Shown here piece by piece: positions 24,386-29,913 of a DNA stretch of 64,000 nt. The stretch comes from DAISKN01 sp963716925 (lineage in GTDB: Bacteria; Acidobacteriota; Vicinamibacteria; Marinacidobacterales; SMYC01). The stretch's first letter is position 1. Each line of letters starts with the position of its first letter. The stretch is taken from positions 186,001 to 250,000 of the forward strand of contig CAVQUX010000015.1 in assembly GCA_963716925.1 (NCBI GenBank), given 5' to 3'. The notes under the pieces were generated by a model. That model was not told the origin of the DNA. It worked only from the letters and a program-made list of their open reading frames with translations, and made no database searches. The position numbers and the translations under genes are program-made.

Positions 24386-25177
24386 GTGAGACCCAAAGTC
24401 GCCCTGACCATCGCGGGGTCGGACTCCGGCGGAGGCGCCGGGATCCAGGCCGATCTGAAGACTTTCGCCGCCCATGGAGTTTTCGGAACGAGCGCCGTGA
24501 CCGCGGTGACGGCGCAGAACACGGTGGAAGTGACGGGGATCGAGGAGCTGTCCCCGGAGATCGTCGGCCTCCAGATCGACGCAGTTGTGACCGATATCGG
24601 AGTCGATGCCGTGAAAACGGGGATGCTCTCGTCGAGGCGCCTCATCGAGATGGTCGCGCGGAAGCTCGAGGAGCACCGGCTCGAGAAGACCGTGATCGAC
24701 CCGGTGATGGTCGCGAAGAGCGGCGCCCGGCTTCTCGATCCCGGAGCGGTCAAAGCGCTTTCCGGTGAATTGCTTCCGCACGCTCTCGTCGTGACCCCGA
24801 ACCTGCCGGAGGCGGAAACCCTCGTCGGCTTTCCCCTCGAGGACGAGGCCTCGATCCTCGAGGCGGCGAGGCGGATCGTCGGAATGGGAGCGAAAGCGGC
24901 ACTGGTGAAGGGAGGCCACGGCGGGGGAGCGGAGTCCGTCGACGTGCTCTATTACCGGGGCAGCTTCCGCCACTACCGCGCTCCGCGGATCGCGACGAAG
25001 AACACCCATGGTACGGGCTGCACGTTCTCGGCGGCGATCGCCGCCGAGCTCGCTCTCGGCCGCGAGCTGGAAGAGGCCGTCGAGCGGGCCAAGGCCTACC
25101 TCACGAAGGCCATAGCGGCGGGTTTCGACCTTGGAAGAGGCCACGGTCCCTTGAACCATTTCCCCCCATCGAGTTGA
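24386..25177 (+). CDS. thiD: Hydroxymethylpyrimidine/phosphomethylpyrimidine kinase
   Basis: A 263-residue ribokinase-fold enzyme of the expected length. Motifs: ALTIAGSDSGGGAGIQADLK at the N-terminus, TAVTAQNT, GMLSSRRLIE, VIDPVMVAKSG, VVTPNLPEAE and the anion hole NTHGTGCTFSAA near the C-terminus. Known: ThiD phosphorylates HMP and HMP-P for thiamine synthesis. The GTG at 24386 has AGGAG three bases upstream and a TATACA hexamer six bases upstream, so the two signals overlap. The next gene, moaE, starts 66 bases later behind its own promoter. Confidence 0.95.
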   Translation: MRPKVALTIAGSDSGGGAGIQADLKTFAAHGVFGTSAVTAVTAQNTVEVTGIEELSPEIVGLQIDAVVTDIGVDAVKTGMLSSRRLIEMVARKLEEHRLEKTVIDPVMVAKSGARLLDPGAVKALSGELLPHALVVTPNLPEAETLVGFPLEDEASILEAARRIVGMGAKAALVKGGHGGGAESVDVLYYRGSFRHYRAPRIATKNTHGTGCTFSAAIAAELALGRELEEAVERAKAYLTKAIAAGFDLGRGHGPLNHFPPSS

Positions 25178-25189
25178 GCGACCAGCGAG

Positions 25190-25219
25190 TTGTAGCGTTC
25201 ATCGAGGGTAGGCTAGGAT
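25190..25219 (+). promoter_or_regulatory. Promoter upstream of moaE
   Basis: TTGTAG (25190-25195) and TAGGAT (25214-25219) are separated by 18 bases. The moaE ATG is 24 bases downstream, and an AAGGA ribosome site precedes it, so this transcript has a normal short leader. Confidence 0.55.
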
Positions 25220-25243
25220 CGGCGCCATCGGGGGCTTGAAGGA

Positions 25244-25672
25244 ATGTTCGAGATCGTTCACGACATCCTGGACGTGCGGACCCTCGCCCTCCAGGTCGCG
25301 AGCCAGTCCGACGGCGCCATCGTCACGTTTTCCGGAATCGTACGGGGCACGAACCAGGGGAAGAAAGTGCTGTTCCTCGAGTACGAGGCCTATCCCGAGA
25401 TGGCGGGGAAGATGATGGAGCGGATAGGCAAGGAGATCCAGGACACCTGGGGACTCTCGAGCGTCCGCATGCAGCACCGCGTCGGTCGCCTCAACGTGGG
25501 CGAGACCAGCGTCGTCATCGTCGTCGCCGCGCCCCATCGCGACGATGCCTTCGCCGCCTGCCAGTACGCCATCAACCGGCTGAAGCGCATCGTTCCCATC
25601 TGGAAGAAGGAAGTCTTCGAGGACGGCGAAGTCTGGGTCGAAGGCCCGGTCGAGACCGTGGAGGTGCCTTGA
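25244..25672 (+). CDS. moaE: Molybdopterin synthase catalytic subunit
   Basis: A 142-residue MoaE, the usual length. Motifs: SDGAIVTFSGIVRGTNQGK, LEYEAYPEMAGKMM, MQHRVGRLNVGETSVVIVVA, PHRDDAFAACQYAINRLK and the catalytic PIWKKEVFEDG near residue 120. Known: MoaE, loaded by the thiocarboxylated MoaD, converts cyclic pyranopterin monophosphate to molybdopterin. The stop overlaps the TTG start of moaD (TTGA), so the pair is translationally coupled. It is a partner of the mog-like gene at 8839 in the same pathway. Confidence 0.96.
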   Translation: MFEIVHDILDVRTLALQVASQSDGAIVTFSGIVRGTNQGKKVLFLEYEAYPEMAGKMMERIGKEIQDTWGLSSVRMQHRVGRLNVGETSVVIVVAAPHRDDAFAACQYAINRLKRIVPIWKKEVFEDGEVWVEGPVETVEVP

Positions 25673-25915
25673 AAGTCCGCGTGCGCCTCTTCGCCGCGCT
25701 TCGAGAAATCGTCGGGTCAGGAAGAGGTGGAGCTCGAGCTCCAACCGGGCACGACGGTGAACGGCGTCTGGGAAAATCTCGTCTCGCGGAACGAACGGCT
25801 CGGCCCCTACGCGAAATCCATCAACTTCGCCGTGAATCACGACTTCGTCTCCCGCGAGACCCAGCTTGCGCCGGACGACGAGGTAGCCTTCCTGCCTCCG
25901 GTCAGCGGTGGTTGA
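25669..25915 (+). CDS. moaD: Molybdopterin synthase sulfur carrier subunit (one frameshift)
   Basis: An 81-residue MoaD once one base is removed. The first frame reads KVRVRLFAALREIVG from the TTG at 25669; the second reads VELELQPGTTVNGVWENL and ends FLPPVSGG, the C-terminal Gly-Gly that is thiocarboxylated. They join if the GGG at 25714-25716 is GG, giving REIVGQEEVELELQP. Known: MoaD carries sulfur to MoaE. The downstream argR start overlaps the moaD stop (TGATG). As a partner of an intact moaE, moaD should be needed, so a sequence error is likely, but a true frameshift cannot be excluded. Confidence 0.82.
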
Positions 25916-26364
25916 TGGCGCCGGACCGAAAGCGGCGCCAGGAAGCCATCCTCACCCTCATCCGCGACAAGCCGATCCGCAACCAGAACGAGCTTCTCGA
26001 AGGACTGGAGCGCGCGGGCGTGTCCTTGACGCAGTCGACGCTCTCCCGCGAGCTCAAGAGCCTCGGAATCGGGAAGGCCCCCGACGGCCGCGGCGGCTAC
26101 CGCTACGTCGCCGGAGCCTCGGCCGGTGAGGGTCCGCTCGCCCCGGTCGCGGCGTTCGTTACGAGCCTCGAGAGCGCCAAGAACTTCATCGTGGTCAAGA
26201 CCCCGCCGGGAAACGCCATGGGAGTCGCCCGCGCGATCGACGAAGTCGAGTGGCCGGAGATCATGGGCACCATCGCGGGGGACGACACTATCCTGCTCAT
26301 CGCCAGAAGCGACGCCGACGCGCAGGCGGTCGAGAAGCGCCTGCGCGCGGTCAGCGGGCGGTAA
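25915..26364 (+). CDS. argR: ArgR-family transcriptional regulator
   Basis: A 149-residue protein of the expected length. The N-terminal winged helix-turn-helix shows RQEAILTLIRDKPIRNQNEL and STLSRELKSLGI, which matches the ArgR S-R-D/E recognition helix, and the C-terminal oligomerisation domain shows VKTPPGNAMGVARAIDEVEWPEIMGTIAGDDTILLI, including the GT-x-AGDDT arginine-binding motif. Known: ArgR hexamers repress arginine synthesis genes and activate catabolism. The start overlaps the moaD stop. Its location in a molybdopterin operon with no arg genes nearby is odd and probably reflects a local rearrangement. Confidence 0.92.
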   Translation: MAPDRKRRQEAILTLIRDKPIRNQNELLEGLERAGVSLTQSTLSRELKSLGIGKAPDGRGGYRYVAGASAGEGPLAPVAAFVTSLESAKNFIVVKTPPGNAMGVARAIDEVEWPEIMGTIAGDDTILLIARSDADAQAVEKRLRAVSGR

Positions 26365-26385
26365 ATGGCGTGGTAAGCTTTGCCT

Positions 26386-26981
26386 ATGAGCACGTCGGTC
26401 CAACGTAAGCCGGCGACTTACGAGGATCTGCTGGCGGTTCCCGACCATAAGGTGGCCGAGATCCTGGACGGAGAGCTCTTCGCGAGTCCTCGCCCTGCGT
26501 TCCCTCACGCTCATGCATCCACCACTCTCGGCGGTGAGATCTCGACCCGCTTCCATCGACCCGGAGGCGGGGGCGACAACCCAGGCGGTTGGTGGATCCT
26601 TTTCGAGCCCGAGCTTCATTTTCGGGATGACGTCGTGGTGCCCGACGTCGCGGGTTGGCGTCGAGAACGTGTACCGTTTCTCCCCAACGCACCGTGGTCC
26701 GATATCGCCCCCGATTGGGTATGTGAGGTCGTCTCTCGCCGAGCACGGAGTCGATCGATCGCGGCCGAAAGCTGCGGATCTATGCCCGCGAGGGCGTGAG
26801 TCACCTGTGGCTCGTCAACCCTCTCGCGAGAACACTCGAGGTCTATCGGCTGTCCGAGGGTAAGTGGACGCTGCTCCAGACCTCGGTCAACGATGAAGTC
26901 GTTCAGGCCGAGCCGTTCGGGAACGTATCCATCGAGATGTCCCGCTGGTGGCTTCCGGAAGCTCCGCCCGAGCGGGGCTGA
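26386..26981 (+). pseudogene. Uma2-family (DUF820) endonuclease-like protein, one frameshift
   Basis: A Uma2-family protein of about 198 residues if one base is added. The first frame starts MSTSVQRKPATYEDLLAVPD and contains EILDGELF, LFEPELHFRDDVVVPDVAGWRRE and DWVCEVVS; the second frame continues with SIDRGRKLRIYAREGVSHLWLVNP and TLEVYRLSEGKW. The break lies near 26735-26745. The PD-(D/E)XK residues (E in ELHF, D in VVVPDVAG, E in CEVVS) are seen. Known: Uma2 proteins are widespread putative restriction-like endonucleases of unknown target. A TAAGCT hexamer lies six bases before the ATG. It is first in an eroded accessory island. Confidence 0.75.
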
Positions 26982-27030
26982 AGAGGTTTTCCGCGGCATT
27001 TCAAGAATTAACTCCGTCCGGGCGGAGTTA

Positions 27031-27121
27031 GCTCAGGTATTACTTGAGCTTCGCGAACACGCATTCGCCAATCGAGAATGGAAGCCGGGCGAGCAGCCAG
27101 AACAGGCCTTTTCCGACGTGT
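27031..27121 (+). repeat. Copy of the kinase upstream sequence (copy A)
   Basis: The stretch TTGAGCTtCGCGAaCACG (27042-27059) plus TTCGC, GGAAG and CCAGAAcAGG further on matches, with substitutions, the sequence before the kinase pseudogene start (29832-29913, copy B: TTGAGCTcCGCGAgCACG, TTCGC, GGAAG, CCAGAAaAGG). In copy B it leads straight into the kinase ATG; in copy A it leads into an antitoxin gene. A 7-bp inverted repeat AACTCCG/CGGAGTT lies just before copy A at 27009-27029. Confidence 0.5.
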
Positions 27122-27370
27122 ATGAAAACCATGAACATGAAACCCGTACTGGTACTCATCGACGAAGCGCTGCTGGCCGAATTGGACGCGGACGACGAGG
27201 TTCAGCGTGAAGGGCGATCGGAGGTGATAGGCCGGGCGGTTCGGGACTATCTCAAACGGCGGCGGCAGCGAGTGATCGCACTGCAGTATCGCGAAGCCTA
27301 CGCCGATGGCCAGGGTCTGGAAGACGAGTTCGAGGGGTGGGAGAAGCAAAGTGACCGGCCCCCCGAGTAA
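27122..27370 (+). CDS. RHH (CopG/MazE-like) antitoxin
   Basis: An 82-residue ribbon-helix-helix protein. PVLVLIDEALLAELD gives the strand and first helix, and GRSEVIGRAVRDYLKRRRQ the second; the acidic C-terminus (LEDEFEGWEKQ) is the typical toxin-neutralising tail of antitoxins paired with MazF. ATGs at 27122, 27131 and 27137 are all possible. A MazF-like remnant, not an intact toxin, follows at once. Known: such antitoxins repress their own operon. It stands downstream of a copy of a kinase upstream sequence, suggesting insertion into an older locus. Confidence 0.75.
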   Translation: MKTMNMKPVLVLIDEALLAELDADDEVQREGRSEVIGRAVRDYLKRRRQRVIALQYREAYADGQGLEDEFEGWEKQSDRPPE

Positions 27371-27480
27371 TTTGGTGGCGGAGTCTGGACGTTCGAGTTT
27401 ACTCGCCTCCTGAGAGTCGGCCCGTGCTCGTGCTCACGCAACTTGCGGGAGGCGGAGCGCGCGGTTCGAAAAAGTGACGA
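27371..27480 (+). pseudogene. MazF toxin 5' remnant
   Basis: Directly after the antitoxin stop, the plus strand can be read as GGVWTFEFT in one frame and PPESRPVLVLTQ in the next, which resembles the N-terminus of MazF/PemK toxins (RGEVWxFxFxxPxxRPVLVLT). The similarity stops at about 27450, and the frame closes at 27478 after GARGSKK. BrnT starts 20 bases later. Inference: a truncated, frameshifted mazF left behind when the BrnT module arrived. The match is short, so the confidence is limited. Confidence 0.4.
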
Positions 27481-27498
27481 CCGTGCTACGCTCGCCTG

Positions 27499-27774
27499 GT
27501 GCAGTTCGAGTGGGATCCGGAAAAGGCGGAATCCAACGTCACGAAACACGGAGTGTCCTTCGAGGAAGCTGTTTCGGTCTTCGGCGATCCGCTGGCGACC
27601 ACGGTGCGCGATACGATTCACTCCGAGGATGAAGAACGATTTCTGATCGCCGGGGTCTCGAGCGAGAAAAGGGTGTTGATCGTCTGGCACACCGAGGGCG
27701 ACAATGGAATCCGAATCATCGGTGCCCGCGAGGTGACGACGCAGGAGCGGAGGGTCTATGAGTCAGGAGAATGA
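27499..27774 (+). CDS. brnT: BrnT-family ribonuclease toxin
   Basis: A 91-residue protein. The N-terminus QFEWDPEKAESNVTKHGVSFEEAV is the BrnT signature, followed by VFGDPLA, a central DTIHSEDEERFLIAGVSSEKRVLIVWH and the C-terminal IRIIGAREVTTQERRVYE, which carries the R..E residues needed for catalysis in BrnT. Known: BrnT is a RelE-fold ribonuclease toxin neutralised by BrnA. The GTG start at 27499 follows TACGCT by six bases. It overlaps the next gene by 17 bases, the normal toxin-first order of brnTA. Confidence 0.88.
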   Translation: MQFEWDPEKAESNVTKHGVSFEEAVSVFGDPLATTVRDTIHSEDEERFLIAGVSSEKRVLIVWHTEGDNGIRIIGAREVTTQERRVYESGE

Positions 27775-27991
27775 AACAGACGCCGACGAAATGCGGCCCG
27801 AGTACGACATTCGCGGGGGGGTTCGAGGCAAGTACTTCGAACGCTATCGCCAGGGAACAAACGTCGTGTTACTCCAGCCGGACGTGGCCGCCGTGTTCCG
27901 GAGCTCCGAAGCGGTCAATCGAGCGCTGCGTGAGCTGATGGAAATCGCAAGAAGGCAGGCCGGAGCTGCCGCGCGCGAGGGTTCGGAATAG
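27758..27991 (+). CDS. brnA: BrnA-like antitoxin
   Basis: A 77-residue protein starting 17 bases before the brnT stop. It reads MRPEYDIRGGVRGKYFERY and then GTNVVLLQPDVAAVFRSSEAVNRALRELMEIA, a conserved small protein commonly found next to BrnT in place of, or as a variant of, BrnA. The VAAVFRSSEAVNRALR part resembles an RHH-like segment. Known BrnA proteins both neutralise BrnT and autoregulate. The pairing is supported by the overlap; the fold assignment is inferred. Confidence 0.72.
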   Translation: MSQENETDADEMRPEYDIRGGVRGKYFERYRQGTNVVLLQPDVAAVFRSSEAVNRALRELMEIARRQAGAAAREGSE

Positions 27992-27999
27992 CTTCCAAT

Positions 28000-28120
28000 C
28001 CGTGAAGCTGAAAACACTCTCTGTGGAGCACCGGATGCCTGGGGTGCAAATCCACATCGTGCTCAATTGATTCGAAGAGCTGAAGGGGCGTGTGCCCATT
28101 GGCGGACCGTCGGACGCTGA
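28000..28120 (+). pseudogene. 3' relic of a TolB-propeller Ser/Thr kinase gene
   Basis: The plus strand encodes QIHIVLN, then a TGA, then FEELKGRVP. This mirrors the end of the kinase pseudogene at 32490-32540 (QIHVVQNWFEELKQRVP), with the conserved tryptophan codon changed to a stop (TGA at about 28068). No larger open frame surrounds it. Inference: the leftover end of a second kinase gene. Together with the kinase-like upstream copy at 27031, it brackets the toxin-antitoxin genes. Confidence 0.5.
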
Positions 28121-28132
28121 GCTGAGCGTTTC

Positions 28133-28356
28133 TCAACCCCTCGCCGCCAATGCCTCCTCCACTTCTATCGGTAGCTTTACGGTGATGAAGTAGGACCTGG
28201 GCACAGGTAGTCCTCGCCCGACTCGTCCACTACGCGCATGTACCCGTCCTTGGCGGCCGTCTCGTCTGGAATCAGTCGGTAGATTTTCCGCTGTTCCAGA
28301 TCGTCGCAATCGTCGTTCTTCACGCAGAGCGCGAACTCAACCTCTCGCTTCTCCAT
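28133..28356 (-). pseudogene. Small conserved hypothetical protein, one frameshift
   Basis: A 74-residue protein if one C is added. The first frame reads MEKREVEFALCVKNDDCDDL, RKIYRLIPDETAAKDGYMRV and VDESGEDYLCP; the second continues RSYFITVKLPIEVEEALA to the stop at 28133. The break is at a run of three C (28198-28200 on the plus strand). Members of this short family (calcium-binding-like 'CxKNxxCxDLExxKxYxxLPDExAxxxGxxRVVDESGEDYLYP') appear widely as uncharacterised proteins in accessory regions. I know of no function. Confidence 0.6.
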
Positions 28357-28460
28357 ATCTGTTTCAGCTCAGTAGACGCTTGATCTTCATTCTTCTCTTG
28401 CCGATACCATGGGCCTCGTACCCATGTAACTCGACGAGTTACTCGGGGAGTCGCGCTCGT

Positions 28461-28691
28461 TCACGCCTCGATGAGAGCTCTCGCGTGCGCTATCTCGTGA
28501 GGTTCGATGGGACGAACTTGAGACGCGAGAAGAGTGGTCACCGCCACGGTCTTTCCATTGAGGGTCATGAACTCGACTTCGTAGGCCTCGCCGTTCCTGT
28601 GGATGTGCACTACGGTTCCGATGTCGCCGGCAACGAGTCGTTCTTGGGAAATGTCAGCCGTCAAAACGACTCGTTCATGTTCTCGGATCAT
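28461..28691 (-). CDS. DUF4926-family protein
   Basis: A 76-residue protein, complete. It reads HERVVLTADISQERLVAGDIGTVVHIH, then GEAYEVEFMTLNGKTVAVTTL and VRPIEPHEIAHAR, the DUF4926 pattern of a small SH3-like beta barrel. It follows the DUF6883-like gene by eight bases on the same strand. Known: DUF4926 proteins are short, frequent in toxin-antitoxin-rich neighbourhoods, and uncharacterised. A role as immunity or antitoxin protein for its neighbour is a guess from pairing. Confidence 0.75.
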   Translation of the reverse strand: MIREHERVVLTADISQERLVAGDIGTVVHIHRNGEAYEVEFMTLNGKTVAVTTLLASQVRPIEPHEIAHARALIEA

Positions 28692-28699
28692 GGCGGCTC

Positions 28700-29045
28700 C
28701 TAGACGGGGTAGGCTGTAATCAGACGAGGCGGGGTGGTCTTTGCCTCGACCAGCCACACCGTTCGAATACGTGGGTTGCGTCCATCCGGCGTTACGATCT
28801 CGCGTTCGACAATATACCGTGCACCGTGACTCGATTCCACGAGTGCGACAACCGGCTGGGTCCCGCCATGCGGCTCGGAGCGCCTCCGCCAACACCGCCC
28901 ACTCCTCGACCTTGAACCCGAAGTGCTCGAAGAACGCGGCCTTGTGTCGACCATCCGGATGCTCCCGGTTCAGGAGGTACTCAACGACCTTCGCGCGGTC
29001 CACAACGAGAGAACGGACCCGGGGAAGTTCGTTGCGCGCGGCCAG
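28700..29045 (-). pseudogene. DUF6883-like protein, one frameshift
   Basis: A protein of about 114 residues if one base is removed. The first frame has LPRVRSLVVDRAKVVEYLL, NREHPDGRHKAAFFEHFGF and LAEAL; the second continues TQPVVALVESSHGARYIVE, then TPDGRNPRIRTVWLVE and ends RLITAYPV. The switch lies near 28870. This matches the DUF6883 pattern (LNPEHPxGRxKAxxF, WxIExGxxxPRLxTAYP). No ATG is suitably placed; a CTG at 29045 follows GAAGGAG by eight bases and is my tentative start. Its stop is eight bases before the DUF4926 gene. Confidence 0.55.
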
Positions 29046-29113
29046 GGTTTCGTCTCCTTCGCGCTGAGTCCTGGCGCGCAGGCGCTCCCCTAGCGGTAGA
29101 ATGAGGGAGCGCC

Positions 29114-29406
29114 ATGGAACAGCAATTGATATTGACAGAGGCTTTGGCAGCAGAGATTCGCCAGTTAGGGGATCGCTACGGGATACGCAATATCCGCGTC
29201 TTCGGTTCACTTGCCCGTGGCGAAGCGGACCCGAGAGTGACATCGATCTGCTCGTCGAGTACGTTCCCGGTCACGGAGGCTTTGCATTCGTGGATTTTTG
29301 CGACGCCGTCGAGGGGCTGTTGAGGCGAAAGGTCGACGTAGTAACCGAGAAGAGCCTCCATCCCGTCATCCGTGACAAGGTGCTCGCGGAAGCCGTTCCC
29401 CTCTGA
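29114..29406 (+). pseudogene. Minimal nucleotidyltransferase (MNT) antitoxin, one frameshift
   Basis: About 97 residues if one base is added. The first frame gives LGDRYGIRNIRVFGSLARGEA and the second SDIDLLVEYVPGHGGFAFVD, LLRRKVDVVTEKSLHP and VLAEAVPL. Joined, they form the GSxARG...SDIDLLVE nucleotidyltransferase core, with the D-x-D metal site in the second half. The shift is near 29230 in a G-rich run. Known: MntA antitoxins AMPylate the tyrosine of HepT toxins. Its stop overlaps the next start (TGATG). A TAGAAT lies 11 bases upstream with a GAGGGAG site. Confidence 0.72.
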
Positions 29407-29823
29407 TGCCCGAAAAGCGAAACGAGAGGCTGTACCTCACTGACATTCGCGGCGCGATCGATCGAATCCTCGAGTACACCTCGGCCGGTCGCGAGGTCTT
29501 CTTCGGCAACTCAATGGTTCAAGACGCGGTTGTGAGAAACCTGGAGATCCTGGGCGAAGCGGTGAGGGGAGTGACGGAAGCCACTCGCGAAGGCCCACCC
29601 GGAGATTCCATGGAAGAAGATCACCGGCACGAGAGACCGGGTGATCCACGGCTACTTTCGCGTCGACCTCGATATCGTTTGGGAGATCGTGGAGAAGGAA
29701 CTGCCCGTTCTGAGAGAGAAGATGGCGACCCTCCTGTGCAATACCGTCTGTGAAATCGCAGGCGAGCAGAAAATGATGCCTGAGGGCGACCCGCGCCGGA
29801 CGCCCACTCTCCTCCGGCAGTGA
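29406..29823 (+). pseudogene. HepT-like (DUF86) toxin, one frameshift
   Basis: About 138 residues if one G is removed near 29590. The first frame has LYLTDIRGAIDRILEYT, NSMVQDAVVRNLEILGEAV; the second has EIPWKKITGTRDRVIHGYF, VDLDIVWEIVEKELPVL. The joined sequence carries the R-x4-H-x-Y RNase motif of HEPN/HepT proteins (RDRVIHGY), including the tyrosine that MntA modifies. The C-terminal 35 residues extend beyond the family's usual end. Known: HepT is an RNase toxin of HEPN-MNT modules. Both genes of the module carry a frameshift in this sequence. Confidence 0.74.
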
Positions 29824-29824
29824 T

Positions 29825-29913
29825 TGCTCCTTCAAGTATCTCTTGAGCTCCGCGAGCACGTGTTCGCGGAGCGCGCACGGAAGATGTAGGCTACACGACC
29901 AGAAAAGGTCTCC
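29825..29913 (+). repeat. Kinase upstream sequence (copy B)
   Basis: This 89-base stretch leads into the kinase ATG at 29914 and matches the sequence at 27031-27121 at scattered conserved blocks (TTGAGCT, CGCGA, CACG, TTCGC, GGAAG, CCAGAA, AGG). It includes TAGGCT at 29888-29893 twenty bases before the start, a possible -10. Confidence 0.5.

Noticed and set aside
28060..28075. Selenocysteine codon (TGA in a kinase-like tail)
   Set aside because: The TGA replaces a conserved tryptophan at the end of a decayed fragment, with no SECIS-like hairpin; selenocysteine use is not expected there.
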